DNA of 64,000 bases, taken from Epiperipatus broadwayi. Lineage: Eukaryota; Onychophora; Udeonychophora; Euonychophora; Peripatidae. Below, in pieces: positions 10,840 through 23,160 of the stretch. The stretch covers positions 3,684,853-3,748,852 of the forward strand of contig JAQFVV010000021.1 in NCBI GenBank assembly GCA_028023455.1. The letters are read 5' to 3'. Both the position numbers and the translations under genes were made by a program. The stretch's first letter is position 1; each line of letters opens with the position of its first letter. Under the pieces are notes generated by a model. It saw nothing but the letters and a program-made list of their open reading frames with translations, was not told the origin of the DNA and searched no databases.

Positions 10840-11777
10840 AACAAATAGTCTTCGCATAGAAATCAGTTTCATATCATGAACTGTTGGTTAAAAGCAGCAA
10901 ATAATGAAATTATAGGAGTATACAAAAAAAATGTGCAGTCAGTCATAAATAAATGAAATTGCTGGACCATTTTCTTACTATATAATAAATAAAGGTCATC
11001 AAGAAAAATTACTAAGACTGCTCTGCCTATAACATTAGTCTGCTACCCTGTTTAAATTTTTTTGGCAAATTTCAGATGTATGCTATGTGCGTGTGTTTTT
11101 TTAAGTGATAAAGGTTTGCAATAATAATAAAAAAGCATTAAACAATGTATCTTTAGTTCAATGATTTTAAAAATTATAATCATTAAACATAACATCTGTA
11201 TACCATTATTAGTTATCCATCTGTCAAACAGAATCTTATCAGATAATCTTTTCTCAGCATATTCATCATTCACTAAACTTTTAAATATTCAAATGTTCAT
11301 TTCCTTAAAATGAACAGACGCTCCTATTTTCAGTTCTCCAGAGAATATAAATGTGTTATGAGTTCTCTTAGTGAGTAAACTTCATCATCAAAATAATGAA
11401 CAGGCCTTTGAAAAAAACCAATCAGACAATAGACTATTAAAACCAACAAAACACATGATACCAGTATACACAATATTATCCAGTTATAAAGTTCTCTTTC
11501 TCTCACTCCAATTATGCATAAATTTGAGTAGATTAGATGCTAAGAGTTTTTTTTTAAACTTGGGCTGGGCTCTTTGTAGTAAAATAATGAGATAAAAACC
11601 AATTATCAGAAAAAATTCATTTCAGGCCCAAAACATCCAGACCTTAAAGATGAAAGCCATAAGCTAGATGTTTATTGGGGTTATAGGATAGGATAGCATT
11701 GGATAGGAATATATTAAATACTACCATCTATCATATTTGACTATTCAAGCTTACACAAGGTGGCATAAACGCTGCTA

Positions 11778-11877
11778 GTCAAGCATTGGTGGCCGAGTGG
11801 TTAGCACAGCCACCTTATAAGCAGTTGTCCTGGGGTTTGCTTCCCAGCTGACGCTTTGACACATTAAAAGAAAAAGA
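11778..11877 (+). mobile_element. tRNA-derived SINE, S1 subtype A, copy 2
   Basis: It starts 'gtcaagcattggtggccgagtgg' (A box) and continues 'ttagcacagccacctta', a B-box region 'ggggtttgcttccca', then 'gacgctttgacacatt' and an A-rich tail. The order is the same as the copies at 8816 and 21597. The B box is degraded, so Pol III activity is unlikely. Confidence 0.8.
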
Positions 11878-12559
11878 ATTTAGCTGCTACAATGACACTG
11901 TCTAAAAATAATTCTCCAATACATTTTTTAGTTTTCATTATGTAAAAATAATTCCAACATATTCCCTCTTTTTTTATATTATCTAATTAACATTTAAAGA
12001 AGCTCAAATGTTTTCCAATGTCATCTAATGTTAGATATAAAAGACTAGTTGAGAATTTAATTCTTTATATATTTAAAAATTCATATGAATACACACAAAT
12101 ACATGTTGCATATCAAATGAATTGACACATATACAAAATTATAATGTGATCGTTACACAAATCAAACTTCCCAGTAACTCAAGACATAGTTTCACTACTT
12201 AAAAATTAAATCACAATGCCTCTTAAGATGTTCTACAATGAATCTATAATCAAAAAATTATAGTAAAGAAAAAACAGGGGGGGGGGACATTTTATATGAG
12301 TTTCCAAATAATTTTTTTCCTCAAGACAGATGAATTTGATCTTAAAATATAGAAGCATTGACTAAAATAATGTTCAATGACTTTTCTCAAAAGAAAACAA
12401 AAATTGATAATTATGAATTAGAATAAAATTACAAATATGTACTTTGATCAGATTTTCAATACAGATGGAAATATAATAGGTGAAATTAATCACAGAAGTA
12501 AGCTTAGATCAAGTAGTTTTAATAAAAATAATCGTATATTAAAAGAAAATATGTCTAAG

Positions 12560-12990
12560 TCACTGAAAAGGAAAACTTCGTAATTGTACTTTACGAGTTT
12601 TGACATATAGATTTGAGACTTGGAGACTTAATAGATGAACAACACGATACTTCAGATCACAAAATATATGTTGAAAATAATGAAAAGAGACTAATAAAAA
12701 TATATGGGTAAATATATATATATAAATGACATTCTTGAAGAATTAAGACACTAAAATGGAGTTGTCCTACTTATATTGCTAAAAGGTAGTAATAGATGGA
12801 CAATTAAAATCTTAATTTAGTTCCCAAAAGATTGTAAAGACCAAAAAAAAGACCATATGTGAATTGAAGGCTAAATAATATTTTCTGATATGATATGGAG
12901 AAGAGAAGCAATGGATCAGAGAAACTGGATTAAGCTTTGAGACAACTTCAATCTGTAGAGGATCAATAGTGTTTGAATATTATGGTAAAA
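12560..12990 (+). pseudogene. Decayed LINE ORF2 C-terminal region
   Basis: The reading frame from 12576 gives LRNCTLRVLTYRFETWRLNR. This matches the common LINE pattern in which a 'VLTYG-ETW' block follows the RT domain. From 12751 LKWSCPTYIAKR matches the 'LKW..GHIARR' block further downstream in the same proteins. Multiple stops and a TA-rich insertion separate the two. It is a different LINE lineage from copies A and B, heavily decayed. Confidence 0.65.
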
Positions 12991-12999
12991 AATAATTTA

Positions 13000-14840
13000 T
13001 AATTATTTGGTTAATTAATTTTCGGTTTAATTTTATTTTACTTATCATTAAGTTAATTTTAAAAAATCAATTTATCATTATAAAATGATATCCTGAAAAC
13101 AATAATTTATTTAAATTAAATCATGTCTCTGTTTGTTGTCTAAATAGCTAAAAAATATTCTCAACTTTTTATAGAAATGTTTTTCTTACCAGTTTTAAGA
13201 TAAATATTATAAAATATATTGTGACTAATGACTTCAATAATAAGAAGCAAATTTATTTCATTATAATAACTTATTGTCAGAAATCATTCAACTAAACAAA
13301 ATAATTTCTCTATTTTCTTGATCTTATGGCTATATATTTTTAATTTCTGTGTGAAAATATTTTTATTTATTAAGGGTAATGGTTATAAAAAAATCAAGTT
13401 TTAAATATTTATATAAAGTTTTTTTTAGGAGTGATATGAGATAACACTTGTAGTCAGTATATTTGTAAACCATATTGTAGCCATTGCAGGTTAAAAATAT
13501 TTAATGTGATAAATATTTTCTTTTTAAGTTTTATTTCACTTGCATACATTTACTTACTAATAAAAAATTTCATATATATAACACAATAAGAATAATTTAA
13601 TTTTCTTTTTTAAAAAATAATTAAATTTGTAGACAATATGACACAGGAGAATTTCTTTGTTTGCTTTAGCTTTCAGTTGTTTTTTTATAAAAGCATTATT
13701 ATTGATTTTGCTGCATTATTTTAAGCTCCTGTTAATCTTAATACAAAAATTAAGTAGTGAATGAAAAATATGTTTAATTAAGGAATTGAAGAATTTTTGA
13801 TTAAAAAGGAGAGATTAAATATCCATTTGATTAAAATGTTTCAATACCCTTTACTTAATGTTTTGCTTATATATTCTTTTTAAAAACATCTATCATTTCT
13901 GCACATGTTCCATTTCTTGTCTGAGACAGTTATCTCATTTTACCTATGAGCCCAGCCATATCTGTAAGTTTGAGAAATCAATAAACACCAGATATTATAG
14001 TCCTACATTATCTATATTTTTAGATCAATTTTTGACCCTTTGCCTTCATTAATGAGAACTTAAAATTCAGAGCTGAAACTAATGCATCTAGAAGTCATAT
14101 TTAACTTTTTTTGTATTATTCAAGCTGATAGATTGAAAATTTTAAAATGCATAAGATTTTGAACCCAAGCCAAATCTCTCATATTTATATAGATTTAATG
14201 CAAATATAGTTACTATATATTTTAGAGATATTAATTAATGCCAACTATTTGACTCTTTGAATCCTTTGGACTACATAACTTTCTCATATGCTTCTCTTTA
14301 CTCTAACACCATATACTGTAAACTTGTCTAATCATTTGTAATCACAAATAATTATAGTATCTGATATAAATAGTATATAGCATTATATCAATTTGGATCT
14401 TTGATTATTTAAGTTTACAGGAGATAGGATAGGATGAAAAAACTGCCCTAGGAAGCATGTGAAAAGATCGTGTGATATTTTCAGGTTAACAGTTTTAAAG
14501 TTGTAATCCTTTTTATTTTTTTATTTCAATCTCCCAATTGTAATTTATCATTAATTTTTATTAATAAAATATAGTATTTCAAATATGTAATGAAAAATAG
14601 CTAAGGAATAGCAAATAGCAACAAGCTGTTTCTGATGATGATTAAAGGTTCTCACTTGGCTATAGTTTCCATTGTTTAGTTTGCAACATCAGAACTTAAC
14701 ATTAAAATCAGTACAACTATTGTAAACAGAAGATTTAAAAAATGATAAAAAGATAAAGAATATAAAATTAAAGATGAATTTTGAAATGCCTCTATAAAAT
14801 GATCTATAAATGTCAAATATATATATATTGCAAGGAAATA
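13000..14840. other. AT-rich intergenic stretch, no gene seen
   Basis: Very AT-rich with A/T homopolymers and TA runs. A short open frame at 13858-14052 has no recognisable domain and is probably chance. No repeat copy could be assigned with confidence before about 14840. Confidence 0.4.
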
Positions 14841-14844
14841 AAGT

Positions 14845-15130
14845 CATATAGCACATGACCTAATTTTATAAGCTTGTATTACAAATGTTGTATAATGAGC
14901 TTTCAATAGCTTTGAACAAGCTTTTCAGAATATCCCTATCTCTAGATCAGTTTCTAGCTCTGGATGTTATCAGTGAGGTACTAGGATATTCCAGCATTAG
15001 ATTTAAAGTACCAGGTCCTGTGCAGTACTTTATCTAATGTTCAACTATTAAATAAAAAAAGCTGGATTTGAAGACATATGGATGTCTGAAAATTTCAGAT
15101 TTTCTATTTAATAGTTAAAGATAAAGTTTA
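14845..15130 (+). repeat. Repeat family R4, copy 1 (related to 19620-19840 and 63900-64000)
   Basis: It shares 'agcacatgaccta..ttttataagcttgta', 'acaaatgttgtataatgag', 'gctt..aacaagcttttc.gaatatccctatc' with 19660-19720, and a 'cacatgaccctattct..taagcttgtaa' start with 63910-63950. A small inverted repeat follows: 'tttagattt..tctatttaatagtt' around 15020-15115. No coding sequence. Confidence 0.45.
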
Positions 15131-15224
15131 TCTCCTCATTTCTATTCATTATATATATAGTCTTTTTTATGTTAAACCATGTATTATTTTATTTATTAAA
15201 TATTAACACAAAAAAGATTTTATT

Positions 15225-16150
15225 GTCCAATAGACATATTTTGTGAGAAACCAGCACTCATCAGTTGGTCCAGATTATCTCCCACACACCTATATAGTCA
15301 GTGCTTGGTTTATATTAAGATAGTAAATCTTCAAACTTTAATGAACAGTTTCAATTTACTCCACCCTCCAATTCTTCAGCCTTCCACACCATTGAAAATC
15401 TGTTGATGCTGGTTCAGTATAAAATATGTATATTGGAGATCATTTATTTTTTTCACATGGGTGTAGTCATGTGTATCAGTTGTATGAGATAAAGTGGATA
15501 GTTTGAAGGAGTTTGAAAGTCTGTATTCAAAACTCCTATAACTACATCTAAAACTCCAAGTATATATATAAAATATACTTGTATTCAAATATTATATATA
15601 TGCATAAGAGTAAGGACTTATCCATGATGTATCAGAGTGACTTAAGTTTAACATGGGCATGACCATAATATTGGCATCAATAAGGGATTTGGACATTCCA
15701 TCATCAGATTTTCAATGATATGGATGGCTGAAGAGTTGGATGGTGAAGAAAATTGAAACTGTCCATTAAAGTTTGAATATTTGCTATCTTAATATAAACC
15801 AAGCACTGATTATATATATATATATATATGGGTGTGTTTGAGAGATGATGATCTGGATCAACTGATGAGTGCTGGTTCAGCATGAAATATGTATATTGGA
15901 GATCATTTATCTTTTTCACATTTGTGTGTTCATGTGTATTGGTTATATAAAATAGAATAAATAGCTAAAGGAAGTTTGTAAGCCTGTGTTCAAATCCCCT
16001 ATAATTACATTAAACTCCAGGTATCTGAATTATACTTGTATTTCAAATATTACAGATTTCAGCCTGTATCCTGCCCATCCCTCTTCAGTGTATTTAAATG
16101 GATAAGGTAGTATACACGAGGAATCAGAGTGACTTAAGGTCAACATCAGC
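15225..16150. repeat. R2 family, inverted cluster (copies 2 and 3)
   Basis: 15240-15400 (plus sense) and 15700-15870 (minus sense) are reverse complements of one R2 segment: 'catcagttggtccagat', 'tataTTAAGATAG', 'tttaatgaacagtttcaa', 'cattgaaaatctg'. Each is followed by a segment reading 'atatgtatattggagatcattta', 'catgtgtat', and then a B-box-like 'tattcaaaactcctataactaca' (about 15520) or 'gttcaaatcccctataattaca' (about 15990). A TA microsatellite sits at about 15809-15828. Probably two R2 insertions in opposite orientation. Confidence 0.65.
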
Positions 16151-16210
16151 ATATATATATATATATGTTGATACAAAGATTTTCATGGGTTGCATATATA
16201 AAAGGCATAT

Positions 16211-16329
16211 TTTGCGGGTTCATCTGTGTTAAAAAACTTAAATATTGATATACCGACGTTTCAGCTTGATCACACAAGTTATCCATGGGTACGATATTTA
16301 AGTTTTTTAACATGGATGAACTCACAAAA
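16211..16329. repeat. Short hairpin repeat
   Basis: The left arm 16211-16245 ('gttcatctgtgttaaaaaac' onward) pairs with the right arm 16294-16329 ('gttttttaacatggatgaac'). The loop contains 'ccgacgtttcagcttgatcaca'-type text. It is preceded by a TA microsatellite at about 16152-16166. Probably a MITE-like element. Confidence 0.6.
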
Positions 16330-16514
16330 ATAATACATCACATTAAAGTTTAAATAAACCACCAAAAATTATCAATATGATGTCATGGTCTTAATAGATA
16401 GCAAATGGATTCTACTTACTATCCTTGTCGAAGATATTTAAATAGTCAATGAATGAAAGCACTTAACTGAAACAGATTTAGATTAATTCTTCCCAAGTTT
16501 TAAATAAATTTCAT

Positions 16515-16550
16515 TCGCGTCCCGGCCGATGCTATGACACATGGAAAAAA
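16515..16550 (+). mobile_element. 5'-truncated S1 SINE stub with 14-bp target duplication
   Basis: Only the last part of the S1 SINE is present: 'cgtcccggccgatgctatga' then 'cacatgg' and an A run. The exact 14-mer 'aataaatttcattc' flanks it at 16503-16516 and 16551-16564. The insertion is therefore a textbook short retroposition event. It interrupts an older inverted repeat: 'tgaatgaaagcactta' at about 16450 pairs with 'atgtgctttcactcat' at about 16570. Confidence 0.8.
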
Positions 16551-16879
16551 AATAAATTTCATTCAGGATATGTGCTTTCACTCATTGTCTATTTAAAGAT
16601 CTTAGATCAAGATAGTAAATGGAAGCATTTATTATTCATTAGGGTTGCCTTGACAACATATTGATGATATTCTTTTGGTTTACATCTTAAGAAATTTATT
16701 ATTTTCTAATCAATGTTTAAAAATTACAAAGAATATACTACATGGGGAGTATTTAATCAGGACCAATGTCTATAAGATCCTAAGGATATGTTGATTTCAG
16801 TTGTGACTGAGTTCATTTTGGGTATATCTTGTACCTAGGCTGCAGTTTGTCCCATGCGGTGTTGATGAGTGTGTTCAGT

Positions 16880-17470
16880 GGAGATCTTCTATGGAGGTTG
16901 TAGGACATGAAATAAGTTCCATGTGTCCTTGTATCTTCTTTTGGTAGATATCATTTGGTCTCTATTCTTCATTTTTAATAGTTTTTGAGTGAAATAGGTG
17001 TTTTCATTAGGGTTAGATAAGGTGAAGATCTTCATACATCTGACTGTCCAAAGAGTGTATGTTAGATCTATGGACAGTCTGATCACTGCAATTGGTTGGT
17101 GTTTAAGGCAGTTTTTAAGGACATAATTGGTAGTAGTCTATTTTGATACTTTTATATATAGTGTTTTTTAGGTAACTTAATCCGAGGCAGGTAAAAATCG
17201 TATGTTCAAACATTTCCTCTTGTCTATGGCATACATTACAAATTGGGTTAATTTTTGTGATATGTCATTTGTAATAAAGAAGGCATTTGTTGGCAGTGCA
17301 TCTGTGTTTATCTTTATAAGATCTAGGAATTTTGGCTCCATGTTCCAATATTTGAAACATGAAGTCAGCTTTTCATTAGTCACTCCTACATTTTTGGCTG
17401 TTGGAATGCAATTCACATTTAAAAGACATATGTGGTAATATTGTGGTGATTTACACATGATGACTGGCAA
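16880..17470 (-). pseudogene. Possible LINE ORF2 C-terminal remnant
   Basis: Two minus-strand open frames, 17470-17177 (97 residues) and 17086-16889 (65 residues), lie in series. The second contains DLTYTLWTVRCMKIF, which resembles the 'LYTIW..RN..IF' block near the end of some LINE ORF2 proteins. The first has scattered Cys and His before it. The match is weak and the frames are broken, so this is a hypothesis. No other family came to mind. Confidence 0.35.
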
Positions 17471-18039
17471 GCTATTAGTAATTATGGTTTATTATATCTA
17501 AAGAATTGAAGAGTAGTTTGTTTAAAATGTTATATAAATAATTATTTATTAATATACCTTCAAACAGTTGTCTTTCTCTTTTGAATGGTGTTTATTTAAA
17601 ACTTTTAGACAGTTTTATTTAATCTGTTTCAGTAATGTGTTTTTGCCTATTGACTATTTAAAGATAGATCAGAATAATAAGAGGATCATTAATTATCCAT
17701 TGAATTGCCTTGACAATTGATTGCTGATATTCTATTGAGTTATTTATGCATTAGCCATTGAAATAAGATTCATACTATGAAAGATGTTATCTTTTAGCCT
17801 GAATATAACTTTCCCATTATATACTATCTTTTCCATGCCCATTCAATAAAAATGCCAAATATTGCACTTTTTTGAATGTCTTTGAAATATTCTTTATAAC
17901 ACAAATAAGATTTGCATTGTCCATGAAAACCATGGTAAAGTTCAACATAAAATACTTTTTTTATTAGAAAGCCTACTATCATTTATGCATTTTCACATAT
18001 TAATCCTATGTCTTTATTATTTTATAAATAATATATAGG

Positions 18040-18640
18040 GTATATGATGACAGCATTTCACATGACCCACCACTCTCCATTCTATCTCATAAAACTGATA
18101 CACTTGAACACATATATGTCAAAAAGGTAAATAATCACCAATATATGTATTTCATGCTAAACCAGTAATCATCAGTTGCTCCAGGTTATCATCTCTACAC
18201 ATATATGCTGTAAGTGCTCAGATATTATATTAAGGTAGCCAATCATTCATACTTTAATGGACAGGCTTCATTCTACTCCACACTCCAACTCTTCAACCAT
18301 TCATCCAACTGAAAATCTGATGATGGAATGCTCACATGCCACCCTGAGGCTGAGATTTTTGTCACACCCATGTTGACCTAAGGTTAATCTGACCCTTCAT
18401 GTACAGGACATAATCCATTTAATACTTATACAAGGGATGGGCAGACATCTCTACTATGTAATGACTGAAACACAGGCTTATTATATACCTGTGTCCATAT
18501 ATGTAATATATAGGGTATATGAGCACAGACTTTCACATGACCCATCATACTCCACTCTATCACATAACACTGATACCCTTGAACACATATATGTCGAAAA
18601 GATAAATAATCACCAATATACGTATTTTATTCTAAATAGT
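18040..18640 (+). repeat. R2 family, copies 4 and 5 in tandem
   Basis: 18050-18440 parallels 2560-2960 closely: 'gaacacatatatgtc', 'aatcaccaatat', 'atcatcagttgctcc', 'tttaatggacaggctt', 'gaaaatctgatgatggaatg', 'cccatgttgacc', 'atacttatacaagggatggg'. At 18505 a second, 3'-truncated copy begins again with 'tagggtatatgagcacagac' and repeats the first about 130 bp. No coding sequence. Confidence 0.65.
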
Positions 18641-18751
18641 ACCTTCAATAGTAACACATCCAAAAAATTGAAGAACATAACAATTGATCTTAAGATCTTG
18701 TTATGTTTATAGGAAATTATGGAGCAATATTTTATGTATCAATAGAAGAAT

Positions 18752-18832
18752 AAAAGTATATCACTAGAGAAACCATGTCTTACATCTGTCTAAAAAGTAT
18801 ATCACTAGAGAAACCATGTCTTACATCTGTCT
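18752..18832 (+). repeat. 41-bp exact tandem duplication
   Basis: The segment 18752-18791 ('aaaagtatatcactagagaa' onward) is repeated at 18793-18832 without a visible mismatch. This points to a recent local slippage or duplication. Confidence 0.9.
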
Positions 18833-19139
18833 AATAAATCAGACAAAATAATACTCTATACAGAATTGATTTAACTGTGGTAGTTATATTGCTATGATAA
18901 ATAGACTTTTTTTAAATTTATTTATTACAGTAGGAGCACATAGGAACTTTGTCATATTTTTGCATCTATCAATCTTTCTACATAAAAAAGCTTCCAAGGT
19001 ATTTAAACTGATACACACTCTCAAATTGAGCTAAAAGTCACTGAAAATTTTTGTTCTACTACCAACTGATGAAGAAATCTTTATATATTTCACTTAAAAT
19101 ATTATTCTGTAGATCATATTTTTAATTAGAGAGAATAGT

Positions 19140-19420
19140 TTAATTATCATTGTATGGTAAATCTAGAACCAAGAAAACGATATTCTTGTGCTTGATTTTA
19201 ATCAGTTCCAATTTAAAATGTCCACCATTAAATGTATATCACATCATATTGTTTATTCATGAAGCCATCTATTAACTATTCCAAAGATCATTGTCCTAAA
19301 AAAAACTAAGTTGAAGTTAGTATACATTCTTGTTTAATGCCTATAGTTTTTCACCATCATTGACAACTTTCCCCTCATTCCATCTTATAGTAATTACATA
19401 ATATAAATAAATTTTGGTGA
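19140..19420 (-). pseudogene. Decayed LINE RT fragment (motif B region)
   Basis: Reading down the minus strand from about 19400, pieces resembling the RT motif B block appear: a 'DGEKL.GIKQECILTST.F' run, comparable with the 'TNGVKQGCVLAPTLF' block of many LINEs. About 150 nt later comes CDIHLMVDILNWN, comparable with the 'RYRTDG.LFNL' block. Stops and shifts are frequent. The same family is seen at 27700-28640. Confidence 0.5.
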
Positions 19421-19619
19421 ACAAACAGCTAATTTTAAACATGGCTACAAATCTTTTTGATTACTTGAATGCTATATCCAGGGGTAGTTAGCTCACTATC
19501 AATTAAACATCTACTATGAAATATTAGATTCAGGTATATGTGCTTCTAATTGAATAATTATCAAAGAGGGATCAATAAAAGATTAGCTTGACAAATGGTC
19601 GAGATTAAACAAAACTTGG

Positions 19620-19845
19620 TTTATCACATAAATTATACAATAATTACAAAGAAATCAAGTCTTGTGCTACAAATGTTATATAATGAGTGTGATAATAGCT
19701 CTTAACAAGCTTTTCTGAATATCCCTATCCCCAGTCCAGTTTCAAGCTATAATACCTGAATGTCCTAGCATCTCACTGATGATAGCCAGAGCTAGAAACT
19801 GGTCTGAGGATAGAATAGCTTGTTAAGAGGTATTAGCATGCTTAT
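19620..19845. repeat. R4 family copy 2, with inverted repeat
   Basis: 'cttaacaagcttttctgaat' and 'agtccagtttcaagct' (19709-19746) are mirrored by 'agctagaaactggtctgagg' and 'aatagcttgttaagag' (19791-19828). This is an imperfect hairpin. Parts match 14860-14960. Confidence 0.5.
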
Positions 19846-19914
19846 TATTTAATACAAAAATTACATACTGAAAAACAGATGTCAGTCAGATAGTAACTTA
19901 AATGACACAAATGA

Positions 19915-20022
19915 TTCAGCACAGTGGTAGAGTATCAGATTCTGGAACATGGATGCTCCAATGCTGACACTTCCACACTTGGACTTTATATGAACTCTTG
20001 AGCAACAAAGCAATTCGAATAT
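19915..20022 (+). repeat. tRNA-like SINE remnant, family S3, copy 2
   Basis: It begins 'cagcacagtggtagagtatcagattctgg', a tRNA-like A-box region, and ends 'atgaactcttgagcaacaaagcaattcgaat', like the S3 3' end. A TA microsatellite follows. Confidence 0.45.
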
Positions 20023-20214
20023 ATATATATATATATATAACAGTCTTTGACACATCATAAAACCTTACATACAGATTAATAACTCTACCATCCATTCTTA
20101 ATAAACTATCATGCAATTTAATACATAAGTACATTCTAAACCCCAAGACTAACAGAAACCATAAAAAGATCGGTCATCCTATGATACAGGTTTGGTTATA
20201 TCTCAACTTACTTT

Positions 20215-20690
20215 AAGATAAGACTAGTCCAGATTCCATCTTACCTAGTCCAAATTGAGAATTCATCACCATAAACCAATAAATAATGGGTGATGGTGCT
20301 CAGTGAATCTGATTGTTTTCATTATGAAAGGATATCTGGCTATAAATAGTCACACCCACTTGGAGATAAGGAGGATAACAGCAAGTTACTGTCAAACCTG
20401 AATGGCAGTATACATGTTGTGCATTGTATAGTTAAAGCAGTAAGGCAAGTCTATGTTAGAACTGGAAGTTTTTAGATTAGGTGCAATACAGCTGGAAGTG
20501 TCATTGTACATACACATGAGATAAACTGTCATACAATAGCCAGAAACAACAACAGTACTTACAAGGCAAGCTGTCACAATATAGTTGAAAGTGATAGGTA
20601 AATCTAGAAGGATACCTGAAATCATTAACGTTAGTAAGTTGCAAGGCAATTCTTACCTACAGAGTAGATATTTTTTGGAATAAAATTCCT
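20215..20690 (+). repeat. Dispersed repeat, copy 2 (related to 60-680)
   Basis: Similar in order to 60-680: 'actagtccaga', 'ggtgctcagtgaatctgattg', 'ggctataaatagtcacac', 'gataaggaggataaca', then several 'cagctggaagt' and 'aaggcaag' motifs. The 45-bp tandem seen in copy 1 is not amplified here. Confidence 0.55.
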
Positions 20691-20944
20691 GATTGGTCTG
20701 TGAATATATGTGAATTCCCTCACTTTTCTTATCTCCTAGGCCTTTTATAATCTTGAAATAAATAATCTCTAGAGTGCATGCATACATGAGGAATTTTCTG
20801 TCTGCCAATAAAGAGTTTAATTAATATTTGTCCTATTTTCAATTAGTATAACTATTTTTTTTCCTTTTATGATATTTAATTAATCTTTTAAATATCCAGC
20901 ACAAATTTCTATTTTTTATATAATCACTTTATACATTCCACATT

Positions 20945-21324
20945 AGGATCACCATTCCTTATGCTTACACAAGCTGTTTTTCATAGAAGCAAAACTTTCC
21001 ATACAGTAGCGCCACTCACTGCAAACCAGAGTAACCAATGGATGCAGGAAGGTTTGGGCTTAAAATCCCTATTTGGTGCTTTCTCATCCAATATCCCTAA
21101 ACTAGTTTCTAGCTTATGGCTTTCATGAGGGTTGCATTAGGTCCTAATATCTAGGTGCCAAGGCTCCTCACTTATGAAAGCCACAAGTTAGAAACTGGTC
21201 TGGAGATATTGAATGAGTAGGCACTAGATAGATTTTATGCACAAATCTTCATGCATCCATTGATTACTCTGGCTTGCACTGAGTGACACTAATATATGGA
21301 GAGTTTTGCCTCTGTGAGAATACT
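20945..21324. mobile_element. R1 fold-back family, copy b (hairpin form)
   Basis: Left arm 20983-21128 and right arm 21171-21316 are reverse complements: 'aagcaaaactttccatacag' pairs with 'ggagagttttgcctctg', 'aatggatgcaggaaggttt' with 'aatcttcatgcatccattga', and 'agcttatggctttcat' with 'atgaaagccacaagtt'. The 9-mer 'ttccacatt' at 20936-20944 and 21325-21333 may be the target duplication. Confidence 0.75.
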
Positions 21325-21354
21325 TTCCACATTCTATACAATTATTATATTCAT

Positions 21355-21455
21355 TTTTTTGCAAAACATCTAATACAGCCATTCATCCCCAGATATGGCA
21401 CTGAATCAAATGCTTTGATTAAATAATTAAACACAATATGTAAGCCATACTTTTA
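21355..21455 (-). pseudogene. RT motif A fragment of a LINE
   Basis: The minus strand reads NYLIKAFDSVPYLGMNG, the motif A block of non-LTR reverse transcriptases ('L-KAFDSVP'). The first catalytic Asp is replaced in the text, consistent with decay. Only about 30 residues are readable. Confidence 0.55.
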
Positions 21456-21596
21456 CTCCTGGCATTACATTTGCCTGCAACAAAAAACCATGTCTATATG
21501 TTTGGTGATAGAAAAGACAGCGACATTTATTTAATTAATTCGTGTAATTTTATTATTTTCACCAATCGTAAGAGATTGCAAAAAAAATATGTACTT

Positions 21597-21694
21597 GTCA
21601 AGCATTGGTGGTCGAGTGGACAACACAGCTGCTTTACAAGCAGTTGTCCCAGGGTAAGCGGGTTTGCTTCCCGGCAGATACTATGACACATGAA
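21597..21694 (+). mobile_element. tRNA-derived SINE, S1 subtype A, copy 3, with target duplication
   Basis: It starts 'gtcaagcattggtggtcgag' (A box within), has the B-box region 'gcgggtttgcttcccgg', and ends 'actatgacacatgaaaa'. The exact 10-mer 'atatgtactt' lies at 21587-21596 and 21711-21720, as a target duplication. Confidence 0.85.
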
Positions 21695-21789
21695 AATATA
21701 TATACTGTATATATGTACTTCTAAGATAAAATAATAATTATATATTCACGTCACTCCCTTTTTTAAATATATAAACTTGCACACAATCC

Positions 21790-21925
21790 TGCCTGGTTTA
21801 GTGGAAGAGTAAAGAATCAACATCTTAGAGTGTAGAATCTCACCGATTTCTGTTCTAGGATTTCTGGCACTCGAATTCCTTGTGAACTCCCGCGTAATAA
21901 AACCATTCGATTGTTTATTTTATTT
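21790..21925 (+). repeat. tRNA-like SINE, family S3, copy 3 (best preserved)
   Basis: It begins 'cctggtttagtggaagagta', an A-box-like region. It passes through 'gaatctcaccgatttc' and ends 'ggcactcgaattccttgtga' then 'actcccgcgtaataaaacc'. The 3' part matches 1805-1855. Confidence 0.45.
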
Positions 21926-21929
21926 GTAG

Positions 21930-23140
21930 ATATAAGATTCCAGCTCAGGATGTGTGCTTCTTTATATAAATATGTATTGACAATTAAATGATAAATTATT
22001 CAAATAATGTGAAACGTTTTACACGCACACACAAAAGATTAAAGCTCCATATCTTTTCATTGACAAAAGACTATCCTTGACATATATTTTTTATAAGCAT
22101 ACTTTGACTACCTTTGATAGATCAAGTGTATTAAAATATATTGCCTTCAACAACAAAAAAATCTTTCATTAGTGTCTTGCGATCTTAACTGCGGCTATGA
22201 AAATAAAATTCAGGATTGAAGCAAAGATGATCATTCATACTAAGCAATATGAAAAGAAATATACTAGGGATATTAATACGGAATAACAAAGATAGAAATA
22301 AGAAATGTTTAATTTTAAGCACAAACTAGAATTATAGTTATTGCAAACTAATTTAGAAGATATATGGTTTAGCAAGACAATATAATAAATGGATTGCAAA
22401 AATACGGCACCGATTGCCAAGAAGAAAAAAATTAATAATCTCACGATTATTAGATATTTACGGAAATGTTCTTAGACTCTATTTATGAAGCCTTTCATCT
22501 ACACTGGATTATTACTGGCTGATATAAATCACTACCTGTGTGATTTATTTGAAGTTTGGTCCTTTTTATTTCAAAAACAAACATTAACTACATGTGAATA
22601 CACCGTTTGCCTATTTCTAATTAATTAAAACTTGCTATTTTGTTCATGTATGTGTAGAATGTTTTAATTTAATTATGTATTTACTAGTGTATTATCGTAT
22701 GCCAAAAACTGGTAGTTTGGAGCAGGTAGATGAGTCTCATTTTGCAATTAGCATGCATTAGTTTGCAAAACTAACGTGCAAATTAATGCTTTATCTTAGA
22801 AAACCAAACTACGTCTATATTTTTGATTAAAGACTGCAATTGATAAAATTTACGGGATACAAATTTTCTAGCGGCAGAAAAAAAAAGGCCGGAAAGATGA
22901 CAAACTATTCTGCACTACGCACAACTTCATGTATTATTTCTTTTTTTAAGGCCATTTTTGTCAATTATTTTGAAAATAAATTAGAACACCAATCATATTT
23001 TAAAACACGTACATTAAGCTATTTACTTCTTCTATATTAGTCAACTCATTGGTATTGGAAATTAAGGTATCAAAACTAATTGATTGAAGCGCACTTATTA
23101 CTATTTACGATTTTAGTTATCATTGGTTGATTAATTTTTG
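21930..23140. other. Intergenic stretch upstream of DPCD, no gene seen
   Basis: AT-rich, mostly single-copy to the eye. A small perfect inverted repeat 'ttagtttgcaaaactaa' lies at about 22758-22774. 'cattggttga' (about 23121) contains an inverted CCAAT box roughly 90 bp before the DPCD ATG. Confidence 0.4.
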
Positions 23141-23160
23141 CCAATAAAAAAAAAAACTCG

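Noticed and set aside
15376-15919. Two similar minus-strand open frames sharing the peptide KINDLQYTYF
   Set aside because: They fall within R2 repeat copies, which also occur without open frames at 2.6 and 18.1 kb.
21009-21018. CTCF-like 'agcgccactc' at 21.0 kb
   Set aside because: It is part of the R1 repeat, where the usual text is 'agtgccactc'; the match is one chance base change.
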